A stretch of 64,000 bases of DNA from Isoetes taiwanensis. Its lineage: Eukaryota; Streptophyta; Lycopodiopsida; Isoetales; Isoetaceae. The DNA is taken from assembly GCA_021234155.1 (NCBI GenBank), contig JAJEKV010000003.1:9116413-9180412 (forward strand), in the 5' to 3' direction. Positions 10,861 to 23,392 of the stretch are shown in pieces. A program made the position numbers and the translations under genes. Numbering within the stretch: position 1 is the first letter of the stretch; every line of letters starts with the position of its first letter. The notes under the pieces are model-generated. The model searched no databases. It was not told the origin of the DNA and saw only the letters and a list, made by a program, of their open reading frames with translations.

Positions 10861-12273
10861 GTTATTGCTTTCATCAATGAAGAGGGTGTTAGTTCAGCCA
10901 TTGCAGGCAAAGTTTTCCCATATCTCTTGTATATGTCTGATAAAGGGTATTGCTTGCAAGTCAACTAGCATATTTCTTGTAAAGGTGCTGGTGCTAATAT
11001 TTTTATTCCATTTTAGTGGCATAACCATGCAGGATTCTATGAAAGCTTCTTCTGCGAAGGGTTACAAAAGAAAGAATTCAAAGCTTGAAGTACGGTCCAG
11101 TTTCTATATGGGGATATGCTGAGGTGCATGTCTACTTTGGTTTAAATCATTTTCGTGGTCGCATTTGTGGGTTCTGATGTAAGTAATCTTTGCAGGCTCA
11201 CATAGAACAAAATGGAACATTCCACTTAGAACAGTTTCTATATGGAGATATGCTGAGGTGCATGTCTACTTTGGTTTAAACCATTTTCATGGTCGCATTT
11301 GTGGGTTCTGATGTAAGTAATCTTTGCAGACTCACATAGAACAAAATGGAACATTCCACTTGGAATAGTTAAAGCTGCAGCTGGTCAAACACGCCTTTGA
11401 GTATGACTACCACTTAGAGCAATATTAAAATGATGAAGTTTGAAATATAAATGTTTGCAGGTGACATTGGAAGGATTGCATGGAGTGCCCATGAAGATGC
11501 GGAGGAATCCAATGCCAACATCTGCTCAAGTTGTTCTTGTTGTTAAACATTTTTGTACAAGTTCAGCTGACCTGTGCATACTGTGGGCGAGATTCATGCC
11601 TAGCCTGCTGCAAGTAATCTTATACCTAGAGAGATACTGTAAGTTGGATGCATTATAGTTCCACGAGATAGCAACCTTACTGATAGTTACTGTCAACTTC
11701 AATGCAGGTTATATTTACATTATAGGCAGTGCGAGCTTTTCTGTACTGCTAAGAAAATGGTATGTGCTGCTTTTCGACATTTAGCTATATTTTGGGGTTG
11801 ATTTTCTATTAAAATTTGTTTTGATGTTATATCGCGAGGCAAAGTCAATAAAATGCAGTCCATAACTAGTTCGCAATCGGAACACCATTGTTTTATTCAA
11901 TCTACACTCAAAGGTCTTGGTGGTGCCGAATCTTTTAGGCCATTCCCTATGTATTGTTATTGACAAGTGGAGCAGTGCATGATGCAATGGCATTGGCTCA
12001 CCTGACCCAGATGCACACCCATGTGATAAAGAACATTAGTATGAGAACAAGCTTGTTATGCAATTGCAATGTTAGTATTGAAATGCATGTGATGTTGTGA
12101 AACCTTTAGATTCTGCAATAAACCCTGTGCCACTGGGGTAATGCAGGTTGGAATGTTGGTTTGTGAGATGTAAAGCTAGAGTGAGTCATGCACCTGCAGA
12201 ATGTGTCCTAGATTACCCATATATGGACAGTTGGAGAATCTCTCGTGCAGTTCTTGCAGGTGAAGTTTCGTAG
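10861..12273 (+). pseudogene. Exons of an unrecognised plant gene (partly duplicated)
   Basis: A series of exon-like segments with consensus splice sites is visible. 10861-10946 encodes VIAFINEEGVSSAIAGKVFP and more. A segment from 11017 encodes WHNHAGFYESFFCEGLQKKE. 11196-11257 encodes AHIEQNGTFHLEQFLYGDML. A segment from about 11461 has a Cys-rich end in one frame (LTCAYCGRDSCLACC). 11708-11759 encodes LYLHYRQCELFCTAKKM. A last exon at 12147-12273 encodes CWFVRCKARVSHAPAECVLD and ends in TAG. Cys pairs in the C-terminal half suggest a zinc-binding domain. I do not recognise the family. The 134-bp tandem duplication, and a frame change after QKKEFKA, suggest a broken copy or a duplicated gene fragment. 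Confidence 0.45.
11098..11366 (+). repeat. 134-bp tandem duplication containing an exon with flanking intron
   Basis: Two copies start at CAGTTTCTATATGG (11098 and 11232) and run 134 bp each with only a few differences. Each copy contains the end of an exon, an intron ending in TTTGCAG, and the start of the next exon. The second copy has AATAG where the first has AACAG, which introduces a stop. Confidence 0.85.
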
Positions 12274-12706
12274 GAAGTCCTTGCTCTAACATTGTATATA
12301 TCACAGATGTGTATATGTCTTTTCGACCTAGAGATGGAACAACTGTAATCTATAAAATGAAAAAATGCAGAGTAAATGTAATTCGATATGTTTTGGGCTT
12401 TGTATATTGTTGGAAATATCTAATTTCTACATGCATTTAAATTATTGTCGAACTCAAATCCCTGGGAGACCTTGATTCTTGGGATTATTAAACGTTGCCG
12501 AACTTTCAAGTTATTCTGTAGTGCCTAAAAATGAGGAAATTTACTAAATTACCTTAATGCTTGCCATATTTTTCTTAAAAAAGAAATTCCTGGCATTTCA
12601 GAATTGTTTGTAATATTCTATAATGCCCTAATTTGTCACGTAGTCCAATTGTTTGACGTGATAAAGTCTGCACAATTAGTTGTGTCAGGAAGAAAATTTG
12701 GGCTGC

Positions 12707-12934
12707 TCATGAACTTGAAATTGTATAGTGATTAAAACCTATATCAATTAGAGCATCTACCTTTGTGTGATGTTGTCCATTAACATGGAGCATCAATTCC
12801 CTTAGATGTTTTCCATTGCTTTCAATGTTCACCATTGTCAATGTATCATTAGTTTTTAGATCTTGTAAATGGCATGTAATCTCAGAAAGTTGCTTCTTAA
12901 TTGTTGAAATAAAATTACATCTTGCAAATGGCAT
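12707..12934 (-). pseudogene. Possible retropepsin remnant of a Ty3/gypsy-type element
   Basis: The minus-strand reading contains LMLHVNGQHHTKVDALIDIG followed by FNHYTIS. This resembles the aspartic protease signature of plant Ty3/gypsy retrotransposons, where an Ala-Leu-Ile-Asp-Ser/Thr-Gly motif is followed by Ala-Thr-His-x-Phe-Ile. The Thr/Ser after Asp is Ile here, so the protease would be dead. No LTR, integrase or reverse transcriptase was found nearby. The call rests on one short motif. Confidence 0.35.
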
Positions 12935-13417
12935 GTAATCTCAAGGTGTTGCTTCCTAGTTGTTGAAGTAAAATTACACTAGTCATTGTTGTCTAACTAA
13001 TTTGTGGATATGATGCATCTTATAGGTGAAGATGTAACAAGTCAGTCCTTCCTCATCCATTAAGAAATGTAGAAGTTTGTCACCTACTTTTGTAGTGCAT
13101 AATCTCTCATTTGGTATATTATAGATATGTTTGATTCAATTCAACTGATCTACAAAAACAACATATTGGGTCTTCTAGAGAAAAACAAAATATTGGGTAT
13201 TCACGTAATTGTTGGGAACAAACATTTGGTTTGAGATAGTTGGTAGGGACATGTAATTGTCTCATATTTCTGCCCCACTAAGTCAGATCCATGTCAGTTG
13301 CATGTCCTAATCTCACACACCCACAGAAAAAAAAACAAGCAAAAAATTCAAGAAATAGTGCCTGCTTTGGCTTTATGTGCTTGCCTTGGGTGATACTTGA
13401 TGTTCATCAGCAATCCT

Positions 13418-15413
13418 TTAGACTGTAATCAAGCTGGGAGTGAATTTTATTTCAATGACACCTGCACATGCGCCTTCCATTAATCCTCCAAACTCCCAAC
13501 AACCCTTTCTCATGTCGTAATTAGCCAAAGCCATCTTCTCTGAAGACAGGTTTATCATGACCCTAACAACATCCCCCGAGCAATGTGAATACCACTCTAA
13601 TTTCTGGCAGCTAGTCTCGAGCTTATGTTGTGCCAGGAATGCTTTGATATCAAGTTCAGCCAATAAATCCCATAGGATGATGCCCTTGGAATATAACTTC
13701 TCCTTCCAAAGTGTGACCCAGGGCCAGATTTCAGACACGAAGATTGGCACCTCCTTGCAAAGCATAATGTCTTCCCAATCTGCATGTTTGGGTGACAAAT
13801 TGCCTTTCACCCTCAAAATATCTTGTTCAAAATCGTAGGTTAGCAATAGTTTTTCCTTTAAACAAAAAGGGGCCTCGACAAAAGTGGGCCCAAGTTCATC
13901 TTGAAAGGGCAGCAGCTGGTATCAATACTATTGCAGCTTGGTATGAGTCTGATCATCTCATGTCATGGGAAGCATTTAGAACAAAGTTCTTGTTGTACAG
14001 ATGGGACAGAGTAATCTGGAATCATATTGCTGCATTGTTGCCACAGGATTCTGGTCCACAGATTGAGGTAGTCATATGGGGTTGCCATCAGGGATATCCC
14101 CTGTAGGCGGTTTTGTGTCTTCGTGTATAAATTGCTTGTGCATTACGAATCCCGCCTCCATCTAATAGATGGCATCTTAGTCCCTCGACCACAATGGAAA
14201 AGTGTTTGGATATGGGTATGGGATAAGTCGCTTCACCCCAAAGTAGTAGTTTTGTGGTGGCAAGTGATCCATAGATGCCTCGAGTCAAGCAAGGTTAGTC
14301 CATAAAATGGATAATCGGATTTGAGCTACGCCCTTTATGCCGGCAAAGGGTTGAGAGTATTGAGCATTGTTTTTTTCTTGTGTGAGAGGCTTCGGCAGCA
14401 TGGTCTTGGTTGTTGACCCTTTTGGCATCGTCTCAATCTAGCCAAGCAAATTTTGCTTGCTATCTATCCCGATGCTTGGCCCAAACAACTAAACGAAGCT
14501 TTTCATCTCGCATGTGGTCGGCTTTTATGGTCCATCCGAAGAGAAGGAGGTTGTTTATCTTTAAGGGCATAGATAATGCAGATGAGGTTGTTCTTGATTA
14601 GCGCAAGATAAAATTGTTATGGCTTACAATTGTTCTTCTCTTGATCAAGAGAAGAAAGTACTGATCTGGCATACTTACCTTCAGATTCATTCTTTTGCAT
14701 AGGCAGGTGGTTGTGCTCAGTTGGATCGGTTTGTCCACTGGGGTTATAATCCTGTCTTTGCATTTATGTTGCTCTGGTTTCTAGTTGGTGAATAAAGCTT
14801 GACGTCCTTAAAAAAAAAAAAAAAAAAAAAAGGGCCCATTTAGTGAAACAGGGTTCCCCTTGTTCCAAGTATTTGCTGTTGAATTAAATATTTCGGTGTG
14901 CAACATATTTTGGCCTGCATCTGCTAGTGCCAGGATCTTAAAGGCAGCTGGTGATGTTGAGGTATCTACACTCATAACCGCTGGGAAAAACAATTTGGAA
15001 GGAGGAGGAATTATTTTCCAGTTATCCTTGATTGGATTCCCAACCCTGATCTTCATATCCCACTTATCAAGGTCATGCCAAGCCGTAGCACAGACTATGC
15101 CTTTTTCAAAACACTCTATGGCTTCGCCATGTTCAAGCATGGCGTTCAGGACTTTGTAGGGGCCATTCTGAAACACTAGCCCTTTGTTCCGATACGTATG
15201 ATAGCACATCCTGCTTCTTAGATAACCCCACAGACTCTGCCTATGTTGGAGCCTGGCAAAACACTCTGAGAACAAAATTGCATCTTTCCACAAGCATGAC
15301 CCAAAAAGGTCCTCAATTCGCATGCATGCCAGAATGCTCAATTGAATGTCAAAAGGAATTGGATTATTGCTGTGGTGGCTCTCTAATCTTCGATACTGCC
15401 GGCGCTTTTTCAT
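13418..15413 (-). pseudogene. F-box/kelch-like gene interrupted by a LINE
   Basis: The gene reads on the minus strand from an ATG at 15413. Residues about 18-50 look like a divergent F-box (IPFDIQLSILACMRIEDLF), which would bind Skp1 in an SCF ubiquitin ligase. Further on, NPIKDNWKIIPPPSKL and TEIFNSTANTW match the repeated pattern of plant F-box/kelch proteins. At 14831 the frame runs into a poly-T stretch, the poly-A of an inserted LINE. The frame resumes beyond the insertion (near 13860) as KEKLLLTYDFEQD and stops at 13418. Without the LINE the two halves join in frame, so the gene was probably intact before the insertion. No introns are needed. The two halves together are about 345 residues, typical for the family. 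Confidence 0.62.
13872..14831 (+). mobile_element. 5'-truncated LINE (zf-RVT end) with poly-A tail
   Basis: The insertion encodes the C-terminal end of a plant L1-like ORF2. SLHPKVVVLWWQVIHRCL near 14230-14285 is the pattern of the zf-RVT region. In a shifted frame CRQRVESIEHCFF follows near 14340-14375. It ends in a run of about 20 A (14811-14831). AAAAAGGG is present at both edges (13864-13871 and 14827-14834) and fits a short target-site duplication, although the A-run makes its exact length uncertain. Frameshifts and stops show it is dead. Only about 1 kb of 3' end was inserted. Confidence 0.75.
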
Positions 15414-15583
15414 TTTCTTTCCTATACTGACCCGCCTCCCTCCTCCTTGGCTCGCTGATTTCTTCCTCAGACTGCCTCGTTAAATAATCCCCAAAAGACT
15501 ACCCAAAAGGTTTATCTAAGAAAACCTTTTCCAGCCTATGTACTACGTTTCGTTTTTTCCGCGGGGGGAACAAAAATTTGGAG

Positions 15584-16475
15584 ATCCACTACTCAGTTGG
15601 ATATGTCAGGTAGCCCAAAAACAGGCCAACGATTTGGACACTAAAGGACCAGTTTCGAAGTTATTCCGTAACAGAGGTATGGTCACGTATGCCGGGCAGT
15701 TGTCACTGGAACAGATATTGGCATTTATGAAGGTAAGTAGCTCTTGGTAAACATTCTAATCTTTCTCAGTTCTCAAGAAAGGATCCATTTTCAGGATGGT
15801 TGGAAAAATGGCGTTTTAGAGGCACTACGAAAGGAACCAACAGCAGTTCTAGCATCTCTCAATCATGTCAGAGCCCTGTATGCTAAGTTTATAGAGGTTA
15901 GTTTGCTTACTGTTCTTCTCATCAACCTATTGCTTTTTGGAAGTCTATGAATTACCGGTGAAGTCCAAAACTCTCCATATGCTTTGGATCCTAATGTACT
16001 AGTCAATTTAGTGAGGGACTAATGCTCACATAGGCTAGCACACAACTGGAAGGGCTCAGACTCACGTTTAGAAAATAAGAAGCCTAAGTATGTTCGCTTA
16101 ATTGCTAGCTGATGCATGGAGAATTGATTGTTGCACAGGAACATAGATTTGCTGACATAGGAAAATCAAGATATCATGTAAAATTCCATCTTTTCAGTAA
16201 CAACATTCATTATAAATTTTCAGATTGATTTAGTACATTTAGCAGCAGGGAACTAATATGTCTCTAATGAGTATCGGGGAAGCAAAGGTTGCAGAAGCAA
16301 GAGCAGCCCATTAAAGTTAGGAAGGTATTTCGCATGGCCAACTCCTTGAATGATACTCTTGTATCGCTCGTATATGTAGCACTTAGCAATAGTGAAGGCA
16401 GAAATTGACCGTACAAAAAGAAAAGATCAGAAAATACATCTGATTATATAGATGGAGAGTCCCTCGTTTTTATTA
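15584..16475 (+). pseudogene. Partial, broken copy of the thioredoxin-fold gene
   Basis: This region is the inverted paralogue of 31870-32700. It begins at the intron-exon border CCACTACTCAGTTGG and contains the exon for the C-terminal half of the thioredoxin fold (KLFRNRGMVTYAGQLSLEQI). A small deletion at CGATTTGGACACTAA turns the exon into a stop codon. The next exon (RIHFQDGWKNGVLEA) is open. Sequence similarity continues through introns to about 16475. The promoter and the two first exons, including the active site, are missing, so no functional product is expected. Confidence 0.75.
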
Positions 16476-16479
16476 TTTT

Positions 16480-19400
16480 TGCACAAATGCGAGTGGAGCC
16501 TTTCCTGCACTATGAGGCTATCCATGTTGCAGCCAGGTGGGTTTTTTTACCATGTGGATGATGTTTTAACCCTTCGAGATCATAATTTGCATCATCAGCC
16601 ATTTCAAGTTTCTTGTTTCTAACCTAGAAGCTATAGGCTCTTGTTTTGCAGAAGATAAGCATTCGATTCCCTGTCCCGGAAGTTTCATGTTGAGGATCTG
16701 GTCGGTCCGCATTTTGAAAACTTGAGAGCTTTGAATCCTTTCTTGTATTGAAATAGCTCTGCTCTATTAATGCAACTCTTAGAAATTTCAAAATCAATGA
16801 ATTATTCTTTTCATTGGGTCGAATTTAATTCATGTACCATTTATGAGAACATTGTATTTGCAGATCCTTGGCTGGGTGCAAATCCTTCTACGTTTCTACT
16901 TTACTAATGCTTTGCAAGGACCCCGCTAATGTCTTTTCTACGCCCCTTAGAGCTTTCAAATTTGCAAACATCAAGCGAGGTATGCCTTCTGAGCCCAATC
17001 GCCTCATCAGACCTGTTGCCTTGGGGTCCCTTCACTTACTGAGGCTACTCCAGCTAAAATCCAAGATGTTATACTGTTATACTCTAGATCCTAGACCACA
17101 ATATTAAAACAAATTAGCCATTATATTTGTCATAAATTAGCTGGTTCAAAGTATACAGGTGAAGCTAGGTATGGATCAGATTAGATGGAATTGATTAGAT
17201 GATGCCAAATTGCTAGGAAAGAAACTAATACCTTGGAGCACTAGATGGTGCTACTTGCATTCCTAATCTTGTTTGAGTAATTCATAAAATTTGTGTGTGG
17301 TTGATTACTATTGCATTTTGCTTCATTGATTACACTGTAGGCTTTTGACAAGCTATTATAGGTAGGAATAGGGTGTTGAACTTAGCTGCTTATATTTTCC
17401 ATAGGAACCAGGCCCTTCAGTAGAGTTATAAGGATGCTAGACATGGATCAGACATGTGTATTATGTCACAACACTATTTCAGTATATATTACATCATGTG
17501 ATCTTTGAAGAGCAAGCCTACAAGGAGAAATTACCTTGCTTAAAGCTTACTAGATTTGCAGCACAACAAAAGAGATTGGCAAAGGATATTAAAATCCTTA
17601 TGTCAGCTTCTTGAAAGCAAGGATAGCGATTAGGATGTAAAAAGAAACGGTGGTGCATTTCTCACCTTCTGGAAGATTGACAACATGAAACTATTGCAAA
17701 GGTTTGCATATTTCTTAGGGGTCGGGTCTGGTCTGGTCTGTTACCCAAACAAGCATAGAAAGAAGTATTTTTTACCGTTGAGAGGATCTAATAGCACTAT
17801 AAGTTTAATCTTTTGTCACTATGATAGTCGAAATACTCTCGCAGGTAAGATACATAGTTGATATATGTATTTTTTTGTTTTTAAAGTTTGAGTTAAATAT
17901 CAGGCACATCCAATGTTGAGTACGTTTCAGTCGCTATTATGCTTCTTTTGTATAATTCTTTCTCGGGAAGAAGTGCATTTTTCAACTGCAGTTTTATCAA
18001 CTGCAGCCACTTGTACTGCTGAGCATATTGTAAACTTCCCCTACTAAAGTATTCTAGACAATCACATGCATATGTTATTTTTTGAGCGTTGATGCTGCCA
18101 CAATGCAGTTAACTTCTTGTATATATGGAACAATCCTTATCTGTGGTAACATAAATTAGGGGACTATCATCGTCAATTATCCATAAATTTTAGTTAGTTG
18201 CCAAGCTAGTTACCTAACTATCATCGTCTCTTATGCATAAATTTTGGAGTACCTTGGGACGCTAATATGTCTTATGCTGCTCAAGATGAACTAGATGAAA
18301 AACTTTTCAAGCTTGCAGCAAAAAACTAGTGAGAGGATGCGGATCTTGAAGATGGCAATTATGTTTTTTAGTGTTTTTGGCGTCCTTTAGCTCGTTGAAA
18401 AGCTTGTTCATACAACTTTCCATCAGCATAATTTTTGTGGGATTCACGTAGATCAATTTGCACTTACTCTTCATGCATGTCAAATTGCACTTGTCTTGAG
18501 GATTCCAATTCAATTCGCACAACTTTTTGGAGAGTTTTGAAGATTGATACAAGAAATGATTGGAACAGTAGCAAATACGATTGGATGGAAAAAAGGGACT
18601 GATACAAAATGATAATAAATTTGATTGCATTAAAAAAAAAAAAGCTTACCACTGCTTTTGATGCAATAAGGCTTCTCAACCTGTGCAAGTAGCCGCGACC
18701 TCCTCGGTCATCTATCAATGCCCATCATTCTATAGGTCTACGACGTCTTTATATGGTTGGAGGTGACTTGGCAGTGTTGGCACTTCGACAATGGCAATGG
18801 GCAATCCAACTCATATATTTCATGACCTGTCTTTCACTTGTATCTAGCTTACTGGTTATATTTTGCTGTGATCAATCTTGAGCAGTAGAAAAATTGCTCT
18901 TTATCGTCTTTGCAATTAGAAGGCGGATAACTTTGAAAAGTTATAAAGCATGCACTACATTCGCATGCTCAAATAGAAGCATGCAACCTAAAGATGGAAA
19001 GCAGATGATCAAATTTTGTTTTTTCTTATAGGTATAACCAGCTGCCATAACTTCTCTTTTTACGTATACAGGAAAGGTCATTTACGTGATCTTCCTGCTA
19101 TGGAATCGGGGCGACGCGAGGCAGCGCGGAGCACTAAAGGTCTCTTTGTAACGCGAAGAGTTAGGGATCGTTCTACGGCATGCATCTTAATCCGATGATC
19201 GAAGCAGAGATGAATGTTTGTAGTTGTACTTCCCAATAAAGAAATTCTGCTAAAAATTGCCACATGCTCATTGGCATCCAACGCAGAACGCCCCTAGCTG
19301 TCCTTTACGTGTTTGTAGAGCTCTTTTGGACATACAATGTTTTACATATTTTACTCCACATGCCCCCTATCATATTTACTAGGTTGAGAGTATGCTCTTG

Positions 19401-22300
19401 GCATTGATGACTTCAAGGATGTGCAGGATAAATTGAGTGAAAACCCATATATTGTAACTTGCCTTATATCTCGTACAATTTGGCTAAGAATTTTCCTTGT
19501 CATTCTTATTTACTATTTGCCATTTGTCATGTTAAAAGGAAAGCAGATGATTAGCTATAAATGGCCATGAGAAAGAAGCACTAATGCTATATACACATGC
19601 ATAAGCAAACAAACTCAATTCCCTTCGAAATGCAGGCACCACACTATCAAAGCAAGACAAATGTGACGGACCTAGCCCCTTGGACTGGGCCATCGCATTG
19701 GATAATAGATACGGAATACACGACCCTTAACTAGACAACACATGCCTATGCATATGATATAACTCAACAAAGTGCTTTTATTCATCACACATTTAATATT
19801 TACAATTTATTTCCACTCTTAGTCGGACTTGGCCTCATCTGAGGTCACGGAGGAGGAGTCAGATGAGTTCTCCTCTGTGAAGTACTCATCCCCAGATTCT
19901 CCGTCTGGAGCCTGGATTCGGGGAACCAGCTGTTCATAATAGACTTGCCGAAACAAAGAGATCAACATTTCATACACCCTCGCTTTGAAGATCACATCTC
20001 CTGCTCATCTTGGGTCTCCCGGTACTACCACGTCGTGAAAGAGTCGAGATGAAGAGCTATGGTGACTTCAGGACGTGCCATCTTGAACAACACATACACA
20101 GTAGGGGTTAATCCACACGGACTAAGTGGGGAGGAAGCTTTATAGGAGCATTCAAAACATCAATATCACCATGCATCAATAACAAGAACGATGTTTTACC
20201 TGCTCCAGTTAGAACTAAACTTTGACCATGCTAATACATCTCTATATGTCTTTTCATATGCATACATGCCAAGCATACTCCTTGAGTGTGACGAGCCTGC
20301 CGAGTTGACCCTCTTGGCAACTTAGGAACTTGTCAAAACTTAAGGTTAGATTTATGTTGGTGTAAATTTAGGTGAAGAATTAAATCTTCCTTTGCAATTG
20401 AGATTCACAGTCTAAACTCAACAGACAACTCTGCTTATGCATTCAACATATTCATAAACTTAATATATTCCAATCTCTAATTGAGCAAATCAAACAGCTC
20501 AAATATTCCCAATGTATCATCCATGTATATACAACATCAAGCTGAGCAGATCAAACTGAAACTTCTATCTTTTGAACTCAAGCATGATTCCCGGATACAT
20601 TGCCACCATCAACTTGACCGTTGCCTTGCGGATTCACTACACATGCACTCAATGGGGTTAGTCCTCGTAACTAAGTGGGGATCCTGTAACTGCTGCTGCA
20701 TACATGGAAACACTCTGGAATCTTAGATAACAAGAACATGAACAATTCAAAACACAAGATACTATGGTGCAGCGCTAGATAATGACAACAAAAGAAACAT
20801 CATAAGCATTGGGAGCGAAGAACACAAAGCCAAAGTACCAAAACAACATAAACAAAGCTCCTGGACCATGGGAAGCTCAGCCAGCCTACATGTAGGCCTT
20901 GTTGGCAGAATAAGGCCTAGCCAGCTCACATTCCGAGCCCCGTTGGCGGAGTTGGTGGGGTGAACCTCGTATGCGCATACCCTTCCCAACCCACGTCTGG
21001 CGCTGGAGGACCTCTTACCATGGAGTCACAAGAGTTGACGTACAACCTCACCAGGAAGCTACGCCCGTGAGGAAGCTACGTCCGGTGTCATAGAGCATAG
21101 ATACAAAGAACACAGATGACATGAGAATGCCACAGCAACCTAGGCCACCGAACCTAGAAGCCCGACCCTGGAGGTTCCAAGTGCATAATAAAATACCCAA
21201 CAATAGAGGAACAATGCAGAGACGAAGACATGTGAATTTCGTTAAAATATTTGCTAAACTTGTGCCTAGAGACCATTCTCTTGCCGAGGGTGTCCATGGT
21301 CACAGTCTTTCCCAGTCGACGTAGCTAGTTCCATAATTATGTCACATGGGGGAAGGGGGTGCGCCATTGCTTCACACCACAAGGTGTCAATTATTGAATA
21401 CAAGAAATTTATCGCGGCGGCCAAGGCCGCCGCGAACATTTCTTTTGCCCTACTCGTGACAACAGAGGGTTCGTATTAAGTCCAAAGGAACCTAGCTATG
21501 GACTTGTGAAATTGAATTAAATGTTCTAACTTGGAGAACTCTAACCTCCATATTGAAAGCAATGCAAAAAAATGACGAATATGGTTTTAGGCATGAGTTT
21601 GTTTTGTACGCATGTCCAATGTCTTTTATATATGTCAATGTGAGTTGAATTATTTCAATTTTTGTTTTCCACGATCACATGTTTGCTAGTGATTTAGGAA
21701 AATTTAAGTTCAATTATCACATGGCCTAGGCTAGGTGTCCTGGATAATTGTTTTATTCATTTAGTTGTTTGAACGATTTGTGAGATTAAGTTTTGGAAAT
21801 GGAAACGCTGCAAGTACTTGGCAACTCAACAATCAAGGAAGCCAATATGATTCAATACGATGGAGCCTTTGGTATCAAGAGGCTAATTCAAACAAATTCT
21901 TATGGAAAGTTGATTTGGGTTTGGATAAGGATTTGGGTTTGCAATGCACTCAATAAAAGGATCAAAGGCCTACCTATTCTAATGAAAGTGCAAATTGCTC
22001 GAATGCTCAACGTCAAGAAAACATAATGCCAATTGAATTCAATGATACGATGGAAAGCAAGCATACTAAGAAGTAAATAAGGATCCTGCGGAATTAGCTA
22101 TAATGGTGAAAAGCAACCATAATGGCCCTTATGGATCAGTCCATAGCCAGAAAGAATCTAGAGCATCTAGGCAATCATTAAAGAAATGGAAAGCTAGAAC
22201 ATGAAGCAACAACAAACGGCAACAAAAGAGTCACATCCCACCATAGCAGACAAACGAGCCGATGGTTTATTTTTGACATAATCCTCTCCTTCAAAATAAT
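16480..22300. other. Long stretch without a recognisable gene
   Basis: Short open frames on both strands (for example near 16870, 18310-18720, 19020 and 20480-21320) have no domain or splice context I can support. A mixed AT-rich background is interrupted by a GC-richer patch near 20870-21200. A perfect GC-rich palindrome lies at 21412-21435. I found no LTR pair or TIR pair by eye. Confidence 0.45.
21412..21435. repeat. Perfect 11-bp GC-rich inverted repeat
   Basis: TCGCGGCGGCC and its exact inverse complement are separated by AA. The flanks (AAGAAATTTA on the left, ACATTTCTT on the right) continue the pairing with mismatches, so the hairpin could reach about 20 bp. It stands in AT-rich DNA. 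No Helitron CTRR end follows within about 15 bp on either side. Confidence 0.7.
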
Positions 22301-22308
22301 CGCTTCGG

Positions 22309-22504
22309 TGAAGTCCTGCTATATATCAGACTTTTTTTAATCCTGTAATCTTGTGCTTGGTGCACGAAGAGAAAGACAAACAGGTGGCTAGACATCACGA
22401 TGAAGTCTTGCTATATATCAGACTTTTTTTATTCTGTAAATAATCGCGTGCAATCTTGTGCTTGGTGCACGAAGAGAAAGACAAACAGGTGGCCAGACAT
22501 CACT
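22309..22504. repeat. Tandem duplication of about 92-104 bp
   Basis: Copies start at TGAAGTCCTGCTATATATCA (22309) and TGAAGTCTTGCTATATATCA (22401) and end in GACATCAC. The second copy carries a short insertion (about 12 bp around TAAATAATCGCG). No coding content is seen. Confidence 0.8.
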
Positions 22505-22699
22505 CGACCACACGGTTGTGTTTCTTCCACGTCAATTTGAGAATTAACTTGTCCTACTTTGCTTCTTCGCGTTCCGTAGAATAGATCCTTGACATAAGCC
22601 CATAAAAGGCAGGCACAAAATCCTCTAAGCAAGGTGCAAAATTGATCAGGGGTATGGGATTCAATTTTAAGAGCATGGAACTAAAAAATGTGGTTTTGC

Positions 22700-23392
22700 T
22701 ATTTGTAGTTGTAATACTTAGTAGCAAAAAACGCAACAACGGTTCCAATCACAGTGTATACGGGAAAGCTGTCGAAGGTGAACCAATTAGATGCAGCGGC
22801 AGCGTTAACAGCAACAGAAACCGGCCATGGATTTCTGGAGCTATTGAACGACACAAATGGATATTGGCATCCGATGTCATTCTGGAGATACATACTGTTG
22901 GGTTCTCCACAAAACGGGGCATGATATGGTGTGGTTAAAAAATCCGATCGCAAGGCCAAAGCAAAGGTTTCTGAGATGAATGGATTATCCGCCACAATCG
23001 ATTCATCACTGATTCGATACACAAACGTAAGGCATTTGAAAGAAATTGGCCATATCAATGTAACAGCCTGGTCTCTGGTATACTTCTGCGTCAGCGATGG
23101 CGATCAGAATGATTGCTATGCCATGGTTCCGGTGGTGATTTCATACAAATATTTCAACACAAGCAAGCCCAAATATGTGGAATTATTTCGAGGGCTTTCT
23201 TCTGTATCAAATTCTTCTGGGTACCTAGTCAATTCCATTTCTGCTCAGATTGCAAATCTTAAGCATCACGACGAGATCTACCCAGATGAGGAAGTAGAGG
23301 GCGAAGATATCTGCATCAGAATTCAGAATGCCTGTCGATCTGCAGGAGTGCAGCAAGCATTCAATCTGGGCTTAACATTTGAGGCCCCATAA
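22700..23392 (+). pseudogene. Unrecognised protein-coding remnant with one in-frame stop
   Basis: One frame reads almost continuously for about 230 codons from about 22710 to a stop at 23392. It is broken only by a TGA at 22922-22924 between SFWRYILLGSPQNGA and YGVVKKSDRKAKAK. Downstream it reads GHINVTAWSLVYFCVSDGDQ and SYKYFNTSKPKYVELFRGLS, then an acidic stretch (DEEVEGED), ending LGLTFEAP. Several N-x-S/T sites would fit a secreted protein, but no signal peptide is seen because the N-terminus is not defined. I do not recognise the family. The coherent composition on both sides of the stop suggests a recently disabled gene or gene fragment. Confidence 0.45.

Noticed and set aside
14808-14840. 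Poly-Phe C-terminus of the F-box protein as a natural feature
   Set aside because: It is the complement of the poly-A tail of the inserted LINE.
16868-17107. 79-codon open frame
   Set aside because: No recognisable domain, no splice context and no start context distinguish it from chance.
20762-21324. Possible LTR retrotransposon in the GC-richer patch
   Set aside because: No LTR pair, primer-binding site or pol motif could be found by eye.
21412-21460. Helitron 3' end at the GC palindrome
   Set aside because: No CTRR sequence followed by T occurs at the required distance on either strand.
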